NCBI GenBank assembly: GCA_029215795.1 | Contig: JARDYH010000006.1 | Location: forward strand, 24,505,501 to 24,569,500 | DNA from: Anniella stebbinsi | Taxonomy: Eukaryota; Chordata; Lepidosauria; Squamata; Anniellidae | Reading direction: 5' to 3' | Length of the DNA stretch: 64,000 nt | In this document: positions 30,626 to 42,500 of the stretch, in pieces | How positions within the stretch are numbered: position 1 is the stretch's first letter | Layout: every line of letters starts with the position of its first letter | The notes under the pieces: generated by a model | Seen by the model: the letters and a program-made list of their open reading frames with translations, nothing else | Database searches by the model: none | What the model was told of the DNA's origin: nothing | Position numbers and translations under genes: made by a program

Positions 30626-30984
30626 CACCTAAGTCGCAGTCTGTGCCCCCCAATTTCTATCACACACTTTCTCCAAAAAGCTCAGTACATGACCCCTCGT
30701 TTTATTTTCAGAGCAACCATGTGACTTAGGGAAATTTGTCCAAGGTCATCCATGGATTTTTAAGAGTGAGAAGGGATTTGAACTTGGGTTACATTGTCTA
30801 AGCCAACATTCTGTTGAGTTTACTATACAGGTACTCTTTGAAAGTTGGAGAGACAAAGGGATTAGCTAGGTTTCTGTTGGGTTAACCAACCAAAGAAGGC
30901 TTCATGGAAAAAGAAGGGATTTGAAAAAAGAGAGAAATACGGCATTATATAGCTGGGCTGGAAGGGCATTCCAGGCATGAGGGA
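30626..30984. other. repeat-poor stretch with SINE-like trace
   Basis: 30690-30840 contains a worn SINE/MIR-like run (GTGACTTAGGGAAATTTGTCC, AAGGTCATCCATGG, GGGATTTGAACTTGGGTT). No gene. Confidence 0.4.
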
Positions 30985-31224
30985 AAAGTTATTTATTTAT
31001 TTACAATATTTATATACCGCTCCCCATTCAAGAGCTTTGGAGCAGTGGACAAATCGAATAAAAGAATAAAAACACAATAAAAAAAATATTTTTCAAAGAA
31101 ACAAAAGTGAAATAAAAAGGCAGCTGGTTATTAAGGCAAGGCTTCCTGGAACTGAAGGCTCTTCCCCTGGTGGACTCCAATTGGACAGTAGGTCTATGTG
31201 GGACCACCAGGAGCATGCCCTTAG
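30985..31224 (-). mobile_element. L2 LINE 3' end
   Basis: The reverse complement matches the tail at 50319-50640: GGGCATGCTCCTGGTGGTCC, GAGTCCA..GGGGAAGAGCCT, and an AATAAATAAATAA end. It stops where CR1 begins. Confidence 0.85.
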
Positions 31225-31225
31225 A

Positions 31226-31920
31226 TGAACTTGGCTCAGCAATACGACAAGCGAGAAGGATCTTGGAATTGTTGTAGATCACAAGCCAACAGTGTGATGT
31301 GGCTGCAAAAAAAGCAAATGCTATTTTGGGCTGCATTAATAGAAGTATAGCTTCCAAATCGTGCAAGGTACTGGTTCCCCTCTATTCAGCACTGGTTAGG
31401 CCCCATCTTGAGTATTGCATCCAGTTCTGGGCACCACACTTCAAGAAGGATGCAGACAATCTGGAGCATGTTTAGAGGAGGGCAATGAGAATGATCAGGG
31501 GTCTGGAAACAAAGCCCTATGAGGAGAGACTGAAAGAACTGGGTATGTTTAGCCTGGAGAAGAGAAGATTGAGGGGAGACATGATAGCACGCTTCATATA
31601 CTTGAAAAGTTGTCACACAGAGGAGGGCCAGGATCTCTTCTCGATCAACCCAGAATGCAGGACACGGAATAATGGGCTCAAGTTACCGGAAGCCAGATTC
31701 CAACTGGGCATCAGGAAAAACTTCCTGACTGTTAGAGCAATACGACAATGGAACCAATTACCTAGGGAGGTGGTGGGCTCTCCCACATTAGAGGCATTCA
31801 AGAGGCAGCTGGACAACCATCTGTCAGGGATGCTTTAAGGTAGATTTCTGCATTGAGCAGGGGGTTGGACACGTTGGCCTTATAGGCCTCTTCCAGTTCT
31901 ACTATTCTATGATTCTATGA
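31226..31920 (+). mobile_element. CR1 LINE 3' end
   Basis: Reads through [40 protein letters not shown] and RKNFLTVRAIRQWNQLPREV (plus, 31485-31838), ending TTCTATGATTCTATGA at 31920. The longest CR1 C-terminal open frame in the window (117 residues). Confidence 0.95.
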
Positions 31921-31967
31921 CCTCAGTGACTGGGCAGGTTGATAGGGGAGGAGGCGCTCTCTCAGGT

Positions 31968-32440
31968 ATTTTATTTATTTATTTTATTCCATTTATATAC
32001 CACCCCATAGCCAAAGCTCTCTGGGCGGTTTACAAAAATTAAAAACATTGAACATTAAAAACATTATCCTGGTCCCATGTTGTTTAGGGCTTTGTACACT
32101 AGTACAAGAACCTTAAAGTTGGCCCAGTAGCAAATAGGCAGCAAGTGCAGTTCCCTCAGCAAAGGAGTTACATGCTGAAAATGGGCAGCTCTGGACAACA
32201 GCCAAGCTGCACCATTCTGCACTAACTCCAGCTTCCAGAGCAGCTTTAAGGGCAGTCCCACATAGTGTGCATTGCAGTAATCCAACCTTGAGATTACATC
32301 GTGGCCAATCAATCTCAAGGCACTCTGAGCCACCATGGCCACTTTAGCGTCCAGCGACAGAGATGGATCTAAGAATATCCCCAAACTACGAACCTGATCT
32401 TTCAAAGGAAGTGCAACCCCATCCAGAACATGCAATGAAC
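31968..32440 (-). mobile_element. L2 LINE 3' fragment
   Basis: Minus strand: LPLKDQVRSLGIFLDPSLSL, YVGLPLKLLWKLELVQNGAA, PICYWANFKVLVLVYKALNN, then a TTTATTTATTT-type end on the plus strand near 31970. Same subfamily as 48830-50650. Confidence 0.9.
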
Positions 32441-33003
32441 AGGAAATAAGGAAAATGCATAGAGGTGGAGTGTTGGTGGGAGATAATAGAGTTGAAAGGC
32501 TGGAGGAGTGGAGGTCACAGGCTTTGTGATTTGTTGCCACCTGAACTACAGAATGACTTCTTTGGGCAAGACTGTTTTCATACCTGGGCTGTCCAAGATC
32601 TAAATGTCAACATTACCTCTCACCCCAAGCCAGGCTGCTGCATTGCTTCTAAGTCTGTATCTCCCTGCATTTTTTCTGAACTTCTTTTCTTCTCTTTTTG
32701 TTGTTGACATACTTTATGTGATTTTACTTATCCTTTCATCTCTCTTTCCCCAAACTATATTTATTTAACTCTCTTTTCTCATGTTTAATTTCCTTAAAGC
32801 GCTTTATCTCCTGTGACTCTTTCTCTTCATTGATCAATATGCTGCATTTGAGTTACTCTGGAACGGATATTACAGGAATAAAGCCAACATTTGGAAGATC
32901 TAAGATTTGTAACTAATTAAAAGTATTGCAACTTTTATCACAGATATTACACTTATATAACAACAACAACAACAACACAAACACATGATGAAGCACAATC
33001 AAA
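32441..33003. other. intergenic with (AAC)n
   Basis: No gene. (AAC)n occurs at about 32959-32976. A diffuse segment at 32720-32890 is also found at 53160-53340 (CTATATTTATTT, CTCTCTTT.CTC, ATTTCCTT), so it is a dispersed repeat of unknown family. Confidence 0.5.
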
Positions 33004-33222
33004 ACTTAAAGGTGCTTTTTGGATCAATATTTTGTTTTGGTTTTAGTTTGATAGCTGTTTAAAGTTATTACAGTTGTTTTAAATGTATGTGTATATTATG
33101 TGTATATTGTATGTTTTTGCTATTTTAATTTTTGTATATTGTTTTTAATTGTTTTAATCTTATGTAAAACGCCCAGAGAGTTTTGGCTATGGGGCGTTAT
33201 ACAAATGTAATAAAATAAAATA
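33004..33222 (+). mobile_element. L2 LINE 3' UTR
   Basis: A T-rich tail with GCCCAGAGAGTTTTGGCTATGG then GGGGCGTTATACAAATGTAA and AATAAAATAAAATAAG. This is the usual L2 3' end of this genome in plus orientation, with no coding part. Confidence 0.8.
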
Positions 33223-33289
33223 AGTTAGTGCAAATGATTATGAAGGTGTGTTCCAAAGAATAATCAGATAGTCATAGCTAGCTCTTGAT

Positions 33290-34052
33290 CAGGGGTGGGC
33301 AACCTATGGGGGTCAGCATGCTGATTCTCACCCCCTGTCCTCACAGGTGCTGCACCACTAACCCCCACTGCCACCACATTGCAAAATTGGGCCCCCTCCA
33401 CAAGAATGCGCCTTTGCGCCTGGTTCCGCGATTATGCGCATTATCGCGGAGGCGCATTTACTCACAATCCCTCTGCACGGGAGGCGGCGAGAAGCGGCGA
33501 AGCGCATTAAAAGATGCCCAAAAAGCGCTTTCCAGGTAGTTAATGCGCATAATCGCTTGTTCACACAGCGAAAATGCGCTTTAACGGCCGGAGCAAAATA
33601 AAAGTCGCTATTTAACGCGCGTTCGAAAATGCGCATTATCGGGGAGATAACGCGCCTGTACGCCCGTTTTGCGCTCCGCTCGTGTGTAGGTAAAATTTAT
33701 AATGAGCCTTCAAGGCTCATTAAACGCCCCGTGTGGAGGAGGCCCTAGCCACCAAAACCAAATCCCTCCCTCCATGATTTTACTTTAAATTAAGGCATGC
33801 AGGATGCATGCACCTTGTTTTCCAGCAAAATTGCACTCTCGGGACGCTTCCAACAACACAATTTTGCATGAAAGCAAGGCACATAATTCCTGTGCACCTC
33901 TTTTAAAGCAAAGTTGCTGCTTTTTTTGCTTGCTGAATTTCAGTGGTAAATTCAATGGCAAATTCTGTGGCTTGACTTTGGGGTGAGTGGGGACTGCAAA
34001 AAAAGGCAGGGAGGGGCACTTGTGGCCAAAGGCCACATATTATCCCCCTCTG
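33290..34052. mobile_element. hAT transposon with 8-bp target duplication
   Basis: The ends CAGGGGTGGGCAACCTATGG (33290) and CCACATATTATCCCCCTCTG (34052) are imperfect inverted repeats of hAT type. Flanks CTCTTGAT (33282-33289) and CTCTAGAT (34053-34060) form an 8-bp duplication with one change. There is no transposase. It hosts a GC-rich inner element. Confidence 0.85.
33389..33746. mobile_element. GC-rich inner MITE
   Basis: GGGCCCCCTCCACA at the left and TGTGGAGGAGGCCCT at the right are inverted. The inside is full of AATGCGCATTA/GCGATTATGCGC words, which form several overlapping palindromes. It is nested in the hAT element at 33290. Confidence 0.75.
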
Positions 34053-36179
34053 CTCTAGATGGTAGATATTTTCATGAATTGTCTGATGTAGACAGCTTGC
34101 TCAGAACAGCCCAAAGCTTTGGTACGAACTATTTTGCAACCTGAAGTTGTAGATCATTGGATCCAGATTTAGGCATGTGCAACAGGGCTGGCGGAAGCAG
34201 CGCTCCTCCTCATGGCAGCCCCTCCAGCCCCCTGAAAATGCTACTAATTGGGTTGGGGAACCCAGGAGAATGGAGTGAGCTGTGGTGCAGGAGGAAGGGG
34301 GGAATCCCTGAAAATTTGGCGGAGGCACCTTCCATGAGCAGTGCCCTTCTGTCCATCTAACCGAAGGTTCTAGGTTGGGTGTGGCTCAATCCTTGTCTTT
34401 CCTTGCTAGTAACAGCTAGCTTGACAATTTGACTAGAGATAGGGTGAAAATCTGCTGGAGCTTGCGAGCTCACCAGATGCCCTGTGTCTGGTCCTCCTAG
34501 GCACTGGAGAATGCGCCCGATGGGTTTTCATGGCTGCCATGCTATTAACGTGAGCGAGGGAATTTGAGCACTTTCCGGAGGCCCAGAAAGTGCACTTTCC
34601 CTCCCCCTGCCTCACAATTGGTGAGGGAAGGGGGGGAACTCAGGCCCAATGGGTGTGGGGCATGGGAGGGCAGAAAAGTGCATGTCTGGAGCTCCGGAAA
34701 ATGCACAGTTCCCCTGGCACACTAACGGCATGCTATGGGAATTGCACACTATCTGGAGGCCCCAGATGTGCAGAATTCTGAGTACTTGGCTGGGCTGGGC
34801 CAGCTCAGCTGAAAGAGGGCCAGCTGGGCAGCACTTGGTGAGCTTATGGGGTGGGGCCCTGAGGAGCTTGCCCTTCACTAGTTTGACTGGTTGTGTTCAG
34901 GAGGTGATCTGTCAGGTTTCCCGGTCCCTCAGGCAAGCACACATTCTGGCAAACTGACATAGGACAATCAAATCAGTGAGACATCTTCATTGCAGGAAAT
35001 CTCCTGGCAAAAGCTATAGGTTCTAAGAAATTCTAGAACAGTCAGAAGCTACCATGATGAGATCCTCATCAACGTTGCTATCTCAATCCATACATGGGTT
35101 CCAAACCTGACAAGGAAGGGGGAAGATTCCTGACATGATCCCTCAGACAATCAAAGTAGCAAATTCTGGAAAGGCTTAACAAACCACCCAAAGACAGCTA
35201 GTCCAACCTCGGATCATACATTGGTAACCCTAGGCCACATGGTCAAGGCTGAAACAAGATCCAGGAAAGGGTAAACCCACAGACATAAGGAGTTCTGTAC
35301 CACTGCTTTTGCATGGGCAACTCCTTGCCACATGAGTCTAAGCAGAGGAAAGTCTAAGTGTCGTAGATCAAACACAGTTTGCTGGTATACTGAGCTGACG
35401 GCAAACAAAAACACACAATCTATAGCAAACAAGAGTTGAAGTCTATGAAAAGCTGCACAGTACTTTTCATGGCAAGTCCTTAGTAATCTAAAGTTCTAAT
35501 TAGGAGGGATCATGTGCAGAGTGCCCCCAGAGTCTCAGAAGATGATGGATCCAAACAGGATGATGCTTCAATCTGGGCAATCCTTCTGCATCCCCCACCC
35601 TTTCTCTGTTAGATTTTTTTTACCAGAGAGCTTCTTTTTACCAAGGCTGAAGCCAGAGGTGGATGGGAGTAGGGTAACTCCCCCTGCTTCTGACCTGAGA
35701 ACTCTGGCAGAGATAAGCTCACACAGATTCTGAGATTCTAGAAGCTAAATAGGCCCAAACCTAGATCTTGGGTTGTGGCGGACAGCTCAATGAAAATGTT
35801 GACTCAGTGTGTGTGCATTTGAAAAATTCCATGTTGGCCACAATTAGGAAAGTAGAACTGCTAATATCATACTGCCCTAACAAATCTATCATGCAACCAT
35901 ATTTGGAATACTGTATACAAGACTGATGTTCTGGTTCAGTGAGGACCTCTGTTATAATGAGGCTTTGCATTGGAGTTGGAGCAAGTCAGGTTCAGAGGAG
36001 TCTGGCAAACAAGAGTCATGTTTCCCAGAAAGGCCCAAGGTTTCCTGGAGTCTTCCTGGAGAACTAGCCCTAAGGAGGGGGGGAAATCTCATGACACCCT
36101 TCTTTAACTGAGCCCTCTCCCTGATCTGTTAACTCAGGAGTCTCCTCCTCCCATATCAGTCTGCCTGAATGCTAAGATC
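34053..36179. other. intergenic, no gene
   Basis: 34430-34880 contains a related pair of segments (GTGCATGTCTGGAGCTCCGG and TTGCACACTATCTGGAGGCC), likely an old internal repeat. 34880-36100 is unrecognised; open frames are short and unlike known proteins. No WDR55-like exon was seen. Confidence 0.55.
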
Positions 36180-36520
36180 TTCTACCGAGGCACTCTCAGA
36201 GTGCCACAACCATTGGAGACCAATGAAGATGGTGTTTTCATTTGTAGTGGTCTGGTTGTGGAACGCCCTTACCAAAGACGTCCACTGAACTCACCTTATT
36301 ATATGTTTTTGATAACAGATTAAGATGTTCTTATTCTCTTGGACATTTGAATGAGTTTTTATTTTAAGCACTAGTACTGACAGTCTCCCTACTATTTTTT
36401 CTGGTGTGTTGATTTTGTTTTTATTCTCTTACATATTTTCTTGTTTTGGTTTTTAAACTGCCCTAGGATAAATGTTTATGAAGAATGTATATAAATGGCT
36501 CAAATACATCAATGACTAAA
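36180..36520 (+). mobile_element. old L2 LINE 3' end
   Basis: Resembles L2 C-terminus and UTR: GGTCTGGTTGTGGAACGCCC, a T-rich tail, and ACTGCCCTAGGATAAATG. Heavily diverged. Confidence 0.5.
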
Positions 36521-38213
36521 ATATAACTTTGATTTAATATATTGGATTGCAAAACTGAAAATTAAACATAAATTAAAATGTCTCAATACCACATTTGAAA
36601 ATTGTTGCAGCTTAGTTTAGCAGACTTCCAAAGACAGGAAATTAGAAAAACCGCTGAGAATGATTTTGTTTTCTACACATCTTTGTAGAGGTTTATTTAA
36701 CTTACTGATTTATGTGGCTTCAGGCTCTAGAAAGCATGAATTCCTCTGCACCCCACCACCACACATAAATTGAATACCATATTTTCAATATTCTGGATCT
36801 GATATTGGACTCTGATATTTGATTTCTTTAAATGACATGTGACTTATTTGACAGACAACATGCAATGTTGTTTAGTATTTTTGAGAGGAAATTAGTCAAA
36901 ATTCCCTACATTTGGCCAGTTTACCCAAGTGCCACACCTGTCATATTGTAGTAGATCAAATTTATCAAAGTGATGTTGATTAAAAACAGTGAAGACAGTT
37001 GGGTTGGAGAACCAGGTTGGGGAAGACCAAAACCTTGTTGCCAATCATGCATATCAATTAGACACCGCAGTAATATATTTTCTGCTAGTTTTAGTTATGG
37101 GGAGTAGTGTGCTGACTTGGAACAACTCTGGCTCTTTCACAACCGCATGGACTAATTTCCAAGTTCTCCACACACATTGTGAGAGAAACCCGCCACATCT
37201 AATCTTAATAAAACACATAACATTTTCCCCCCAAATACAGCCTCATCCGAAATGAATTCTGAACCATCTCTCAGTCCGATTATGGCCAGGAAACCATGCT
37301 TTAGCTTCATCAAAAATGTATGATGAGAACTCAACCGCAAATGCTCTGTTGGATACTAGCACTTAGTCTGAAGTTGTACTACCTGCTAACTCAGCACTGG
37401 GCTCTGTAATACAAGAAAAACCAGATTCGACAGTAGGGTGTAATGCAGGATTCAAGATTTCATTTATGATGCCCAGAAGAATGAGGCCAGTGCAATAAGA
37501 GCATCAAGACCCCATATGTGTAAGGTATTTCCCTAATACATCAAATTGTATGTTCGCCATTTGATCTATATATTTTTTGTGATAACCCATATACCTTATT
37601 CATATAGAACTTGGCCTCAATCCAAATGTGCACACGTGCAGCAGCTGAGGCTGTACACACCAAACTCTCTTTGAAAATCAACAATTGTATTAATCAACTC
37701 ATCAGCATGAAAGTGGATCAGGGAGGGAGCTAAAGCCAACCTCCCTCCTCCCAAAGAGCAGGATGTGATATCACTGACTTTAACAGAGCTCTATGTATGC
37801 AGCTGGATGGGAGGCAGGACCATATGCACAACTCCCATGTGCATGCATGCATGTATGTATCCAGCTAGAGAGATCATTTGGAAATCTGCTTCTGCATGCT
37901 TAGCTGGATTAGGGTTACTGTACTTTAAACTTGTCTTGCAAGGAATATTATTTTTTTTAAAAATTGGAACTTCAGATCAAGTCATTTGAGGATATATGTG
38001 GTTTATACATTTAATTTCACCTTCATCAACTCCTGGACCTTACTATTGTTAATATCCAAGGGATTTTTTTTTTTTTACCTTACACTATATTTACGCTTTC
38101 TGGGTGGTTCACAAAAATTAAAACCACATGTACACATAAAACAAGCTGTTAAAGGTACTCCATGGCTCCAAGTCCACCTGTGCCTCAAGTGACAATTGTA
38201 AGTCCAAGGGCAC
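36521..38213. other. intergenic, nothing recognised
   Basis: AT-rich sequence. A T12 run lies at about 38066. No exon, RNA gene or complete repeat. Confidence 0.55.
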
Positions 38214-38221
38214 TTCCATAC

Positions 38222-39255
38222 TAGGGATGTGCATTATATCGGATCCGATATCTGATTCTGATTAAAATCGGAGAAAATCCGACATCCAATACCGATTTGA
38301 AAATTTGGAAATCCAATTTTTTCCGATCCGATTTTTTGGTCTCTGATTTAAATAGGAGAAAATCAGAAAATCGGACGCCATTTTGAATGCTTTTTCCCAT
38401 TGCCTATTTTGGTGTTACAAAAATTGCCTATTTTTGTGTTAGCTGTCAAAGTCTCTGTTTTTCAACTTTTGGAACTTTTAAAATAAAAAATTCATAGCCA
38501 CAAAATGCCTGGAGCTATCTTTCTGAAATTTCTCACAGATAAGTACCTCAAACCCATTTTCCATGTGGGCAAGTTTAATGCTTCTATCTTTAAAAATAAA
38601 AAGGTTACATGGGTTTCTCTCCTCATTTCTCCCAAAAAACCTTGCCACTACATGCTTGAAGCTATGCTTCTGAAATTGCTCACACATATCAACCAAAGTG
38701 GTACCTTTAATGTGGACAAGTTTCATGTTTGGATCTTTAAAAATAAAAAAGTTGAAGGCATAATTGTCTTTACCCCTCTGCTATCCATTTTGTAAAAAAT
38801 TAATTGCCACACAAGGCAAGCACCTATGGTTCTGAAATTTCACACACATGAGTCCAAACATACCTTCTGCAATGTGGCAATGTTTCATGTGTGGATCTTT
38901 AAAAATAAAAAAGTTATAGGCATTCCTTGAACATTAGTAAAAAATGCATAGCCTCAAAATGCCTGGAGCTATCTTTCTGAAATTTTTCACAGATAAGTAC
39001 CTCAAACCCATTTGCAATGTGGCCAAGTTTCATCCTTCTATCTTTAAAAAGTAAAAAGTTATAGGCATTTTTGTAATACAAAAATAGGCAATGGGTAAAA
39101 TCACTCAAAATGGCGTCCGATACAAAAATCGGACATCCGATTTTTGTATCAGAATTGGATCTGATACGATACAGTGGACCTTCAATTTTTTCGACCCATT
39201 TTTTTATGTGAAGTTCCAATTCTGATCTGATTTTTTGCATCCGTGCACATCCCTA
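38222..39255. mobile_element. hAT transposon with internal tandem units
   Basis: The ends TAGGGATGTGCA (38222) and TGCACATCCCTA (39255) are perfect 12-bp inverted repeats. Flanks TTCCATAC (38214-38221) and CTCCATAC (39256-39263) are an 8-bp duplication with one change. Inside, about 123-bp units repeat four times (starting near 38490, 38640, 38802, 38945), each with TTCTGAAATT...CACA and ATCTTTAAAAATAAAAA. The subterminal regions have ATCCGAT/ATCGGA repeats. Non-coding. Confidence 0.9.
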
Positions 39256-40129
39256 CTCCATACTACAAACTTGATCCTTTAGGGGGAGTGTAACCCCCTC
39301 CAGAACAGGTTGAACATCATCTAGCCAGGCAGACAAACCACTTACTAACAGTACCTCTATATTGTCAGGATTGAGTCTCATTTTATTGGCCCTGATCCAG
39401 TCCATTACTGTGACCAGGTATTAATTCAGAACAGCCACTGCCTCACCTAGATTTGATGAAAAAGAGATGTAGAGTTGCATGTCATCCACATATTGTTGAC
39501 ACCTCAGCCCACACCTCCAGGTAATCTCCTCCAGTGGTTTCAGATAGTTGTTGAACAGCATTGGGAATAAAATAGAGAGCTGTGGAACCACATAGCATAA
39601 TTGCAAAGGCACAGGGCAATAACCCCCCAGCATCACCTTCTGGAATTGGCCATCCAAGTAGGAATAGAACCAGCGTTATCACAGTACTTCCAACTTCCAG
39701 CCCAGACAACCTATCCAGAAGGATACCATGGTTGATGGTATTGAAAGCTGCTGAGAGATCAAAGAGAATCAACCGGGTCACGCTACCCTTGTCCCTCTCC
39801 TGGCAAAGGTCATCCCAGAGGACAACCAAGGCAGTTTCCATTACAAAACCTGGCCTGAAGCGTGATTGAAATGGATATAACCAGTTTCATTCAAGAGAGC
39901 CTGGAGTTGTCCTGCAACAACTCTTTCCCAGGAAGGGAATGTTAGTCACCATCTTATAGTTATTAACATCCTCTGTATTCAGGTTACGCTTTTTCAGGAA
40001 TGGCCTAATTACTGCCTCTTTTAAAGAAGCCAACACCACTTCATCTCAAGGAGGAATTTACAACCAGTCAGATTGTAAATTCTGGACCCAGTCAGATATC
40101 TCCTCCTTATTTGATATGATGAGCAAAGG

Positions 40130-40449
40130 TAGGGTGACCAGATAAAATCCAGGTCAGGGCTCATGTAACTTTAACAGTTGTAGAGAAAAGGGAATTTCAG
40201 CCAGTGTCATCTGCATGCAATTAGTTCCTGGTGAAATTCCCTCTTCATCACAACAGTTAAAGTTGCAGGGGCCCTGCCTTCTTTTGTACATGGTCACTCT
40301 AGTAGAGTGCCTGCAACTTCAACTGTTGTGTTGAAGAGGGAATTTCACCAGGAACTAATTGCATACAAATGACACTGGCTGAAATTCCCTTTTCTCTACA
40401 ACTGTTAAAGTTACATGAGCCCTGACCTGGATTTTATCTGGTCAGCCTA
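40130..40449. mobile_element. long palindromic MITE, copy 3
   Basis: Near-identical to the copy at 13534, including the same outer ends (TAGGGTGACCAGATAAAATC; GATTTTATCTGGTCAGCCTA). It splits the minus-strand L2 between blocks equivalent to TTCVLDR and LLIISNKE. Confidence 0.9.
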
Positions 40450-40784
40450 AGCGGTCAAGCACACAGGTGGTCGACTAGACTTGGCTAAGCACGTTGTCCA
40501 CATCTTCGGGTCTCAATAACTGGAACTTATCCAATAAAACTGAACCAGACAGTTCTCTGGTCACTTCTACTAGTGGAACTGCATTAATTGTGATGTCCAA
40601 TTTGTGATGAATCTGAGCGACTTTATCTTCAAAGTGCTGTGCAAACTCGTTGCGGCATGCTACCAAGGGTTCCAGTTTCTCTCCCTGGCCCAGAGTGTAG
40701 CAGGCCACGAACCACCCAGGAAAGCTCCACTGGACAACACTGAGTAGATGCCATGGTAGTGAAAAAGAAATCTCTCTTTGTCAC

Positions 40785-41170
40785 TGTGGTGTTATCCCAC
40801 AGTTCTGTCCCCTTAGGTATGTCTGAGTCAGTATGTTTAGAGAGTGCGGAACATTGGACTGAGTGGGTGTGGCTGGTGATGCTGGAAAAGGGAGGGGGAG
40901 GAGTATATATGGGCTGTGAGCAATTAGTCTGTCAGTTGGTTGGGTAGAGGGTGGTTAGTTTGAAGATAGATGTGTTTAGCTGTGTGTTCTTGTCAGGAGT
41001 GTGTGAAGAGAAAATAAATATAAGATTTTAAGGATTTAGGATTATTATTAAGATTACTAGAATTATTAGGAATAGGCAGGTTTTAAATTGAATTTGAAGG
41101 AACTAAGAACTGTAAACAACAATAAACACTTTATTTTATTTTTGCTACCACAAACCACGTGTCAGCTTGG
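40785..41170 (+). mobile_element. LTR-like insertion flanked by CTTTGTCAC
   Basis: A 386-bp segment lies between direct copies of CTTTGTCAC (40776-40784 and 41171-41179). It carries TATATAT (about 40904), a GT-rich leader and AATAAACACTTT near the end, as in an LTR. The L2 is open up to the left flank. The ends are not TG...CA and no internal domain exists, so a solo LTR is only one reading. Confidence 0.4.
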
Positions 41171-41382
41171 CTTTGTCACCTGCTCTATTAGTTTATAAGG
41201 AAACACATTACATAAACCTCCAGCCCAGTATAATCACAGAAGAACCTTTTCAAAACCTCAGTACCTTTTCCCTCTGCTATAAGGGAAAAGTGGTGTTTCT
41301 TATACCCTTCCCTCAGGTGTTTAAGTGGTGATGTTTAGCCTGAGAGGGCTGTGCTCGTTTAGGCCTGGTGTTTGAGGTTGTG

Positions 41383-41459
41383 GCGTCACAGTTACCCTCT
41401 CACCACCATGGAGTAAGCTCGACGTCACAGTCACCCTCACCACCATGGAGTAAGCTCGA
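41383..41459 (+). repeat. tandem repeat, two 37-40 bp units
   Basis: GCGTCACAGTTACCCTCTCA...GAGTAAGCTCGA (41383-41422) is followed at once by CGTCACAGTCACCCTCACCA...GAGTAAGCTCGA (41423-41459), identical except for one change and a short deletion. Confidence 0.9.
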
Positions 41460-41480
41460 TAATGATCTCTAAGCTGTGTT

Positions 41481-41825
41481 CAGAGAGGGCATCATCAGAC
41501 TAACATTTTATTGCATGCTCGTTACTGCCCACTCACAGTTGTTTGCGCATCCTTTTGATGCTGCTGCCCATCTCCCATCCCATCTGGTCTTTTTTCCATG
41601 ACAAAATAGACCCCTATAAACCTGACTTATTTTTTAAAAGTGAAACTTTATTGTGCTGCAGGAAAAGCAGCACAATAAAAATGCTCACTTAATGGGCCAC
41701 GTGGTCATTGTTGCTTCCTCTTTCTGTCCCCATGTAAAGAAATTGTCACTATTGTGGGACAGCAGCAGGAGACCATAGCGACAGTGGGGAAGTATGATTT
41801 CCCCTCCATCTGATGACACCCTCAG
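41481..41825. mobile_element. DNA transposon fragment, weak inverted ends
   Basis: CAGAGAGGGCATCATCAG (41481) and CTGATGACACCCTCAG (41810-41825) are imperfect inverted repeats. The centre has a GTGCTGC..GCAGCAC hairpin (about 41650-41675). Beyond 41825 the L2 linker resumes. No target duplication was found. Confidence 0.45.
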
Positions 41826-42500
41826 ACTCTGCATGAGTTTTTCTCCACCTGCTTTGTATCCATCTCCCCTCTTGCTCCATTGTCCTCAACTTGGGTGTAT
41901 ACCAAGGAGCTGGCCAGACTCTGCTCAAAGGGAGAAGGCACCTGGGTGCAATTGTGTCAACCGCCAGAGTCATCTCTAAATTCCACAGAGTGACCTGGGC
42001 TTCAACAGGAGCACCAGCCATATCAGCAGGAAAATCCCGCTGAACCCTCTGGAATCCATCAGAATTCATTAGCCTCCGGGGCACACCATTTTAGTAGGTC
42101 CCTCACCCTTGTAGAAGGGAAAGACGGCCGAGAATATAAACCTCAATAGGAAGAGATCCAACCATGACAAGGGGACAGAAGTTAATTCTCCCACTTTCAG
42201 ATCACTATCCTCTTCCCCAGTTGAGAAAACCAGATCAAGTGTGTGTCCTCTTATATGTGTTGGGCCGATGACATGTTGAGATAGCCCCATGGTTGTCATG
42301 GTGGCCATGAAGTCTTGAGGTGCCCTGGATACAGCAGCCTTGGCATGGACATTGAGATCCCCCAGAACCATCATCCTGGGGATCCTCAATACCAAATCTG
42401 AGACCACCTCCATCAGCTCAGACAGGGAGTCTGATGAGTAGTAGGGTGGTTGGTACACCAGTAGAACCCCTAATCTATCCTATCCTGGGTACCCAACTCA

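Larger units (their letters stand above)
39264..42500 (-). mobile_element. L2 LINE, broken by three insertions
   Basis: From high to low coordinates the minus strand shows L2 endonuclease (LGVLLVYQPPYYSSDSL, MMVLGDLNVHAKA near 42345), the inter-domain linker (APWYTPKLRTMEQEGRWIQS near 41880; FAQHFEDKVAQIHHKLD near 40620) and RT (ETALVVLWDDLCQERD, FDLSAAFNTINHGILLDRL near 39740, QQYVDDMQLYISFSSN near 39490). It is interrupted at about 40775-41825 by LTR-like/hAT-like DNA and at 40130-40449 by a palindromic MITE. Multiple stops. One of the longest L2 copies here. Confidence 0.9.

Noticed and set aside
40776..41179. Full LTR retrotransposon at this site
   Set aside because: No internal gag/pol, no TG...CA ends and no second LTR; at most a solo LTR-like segment.
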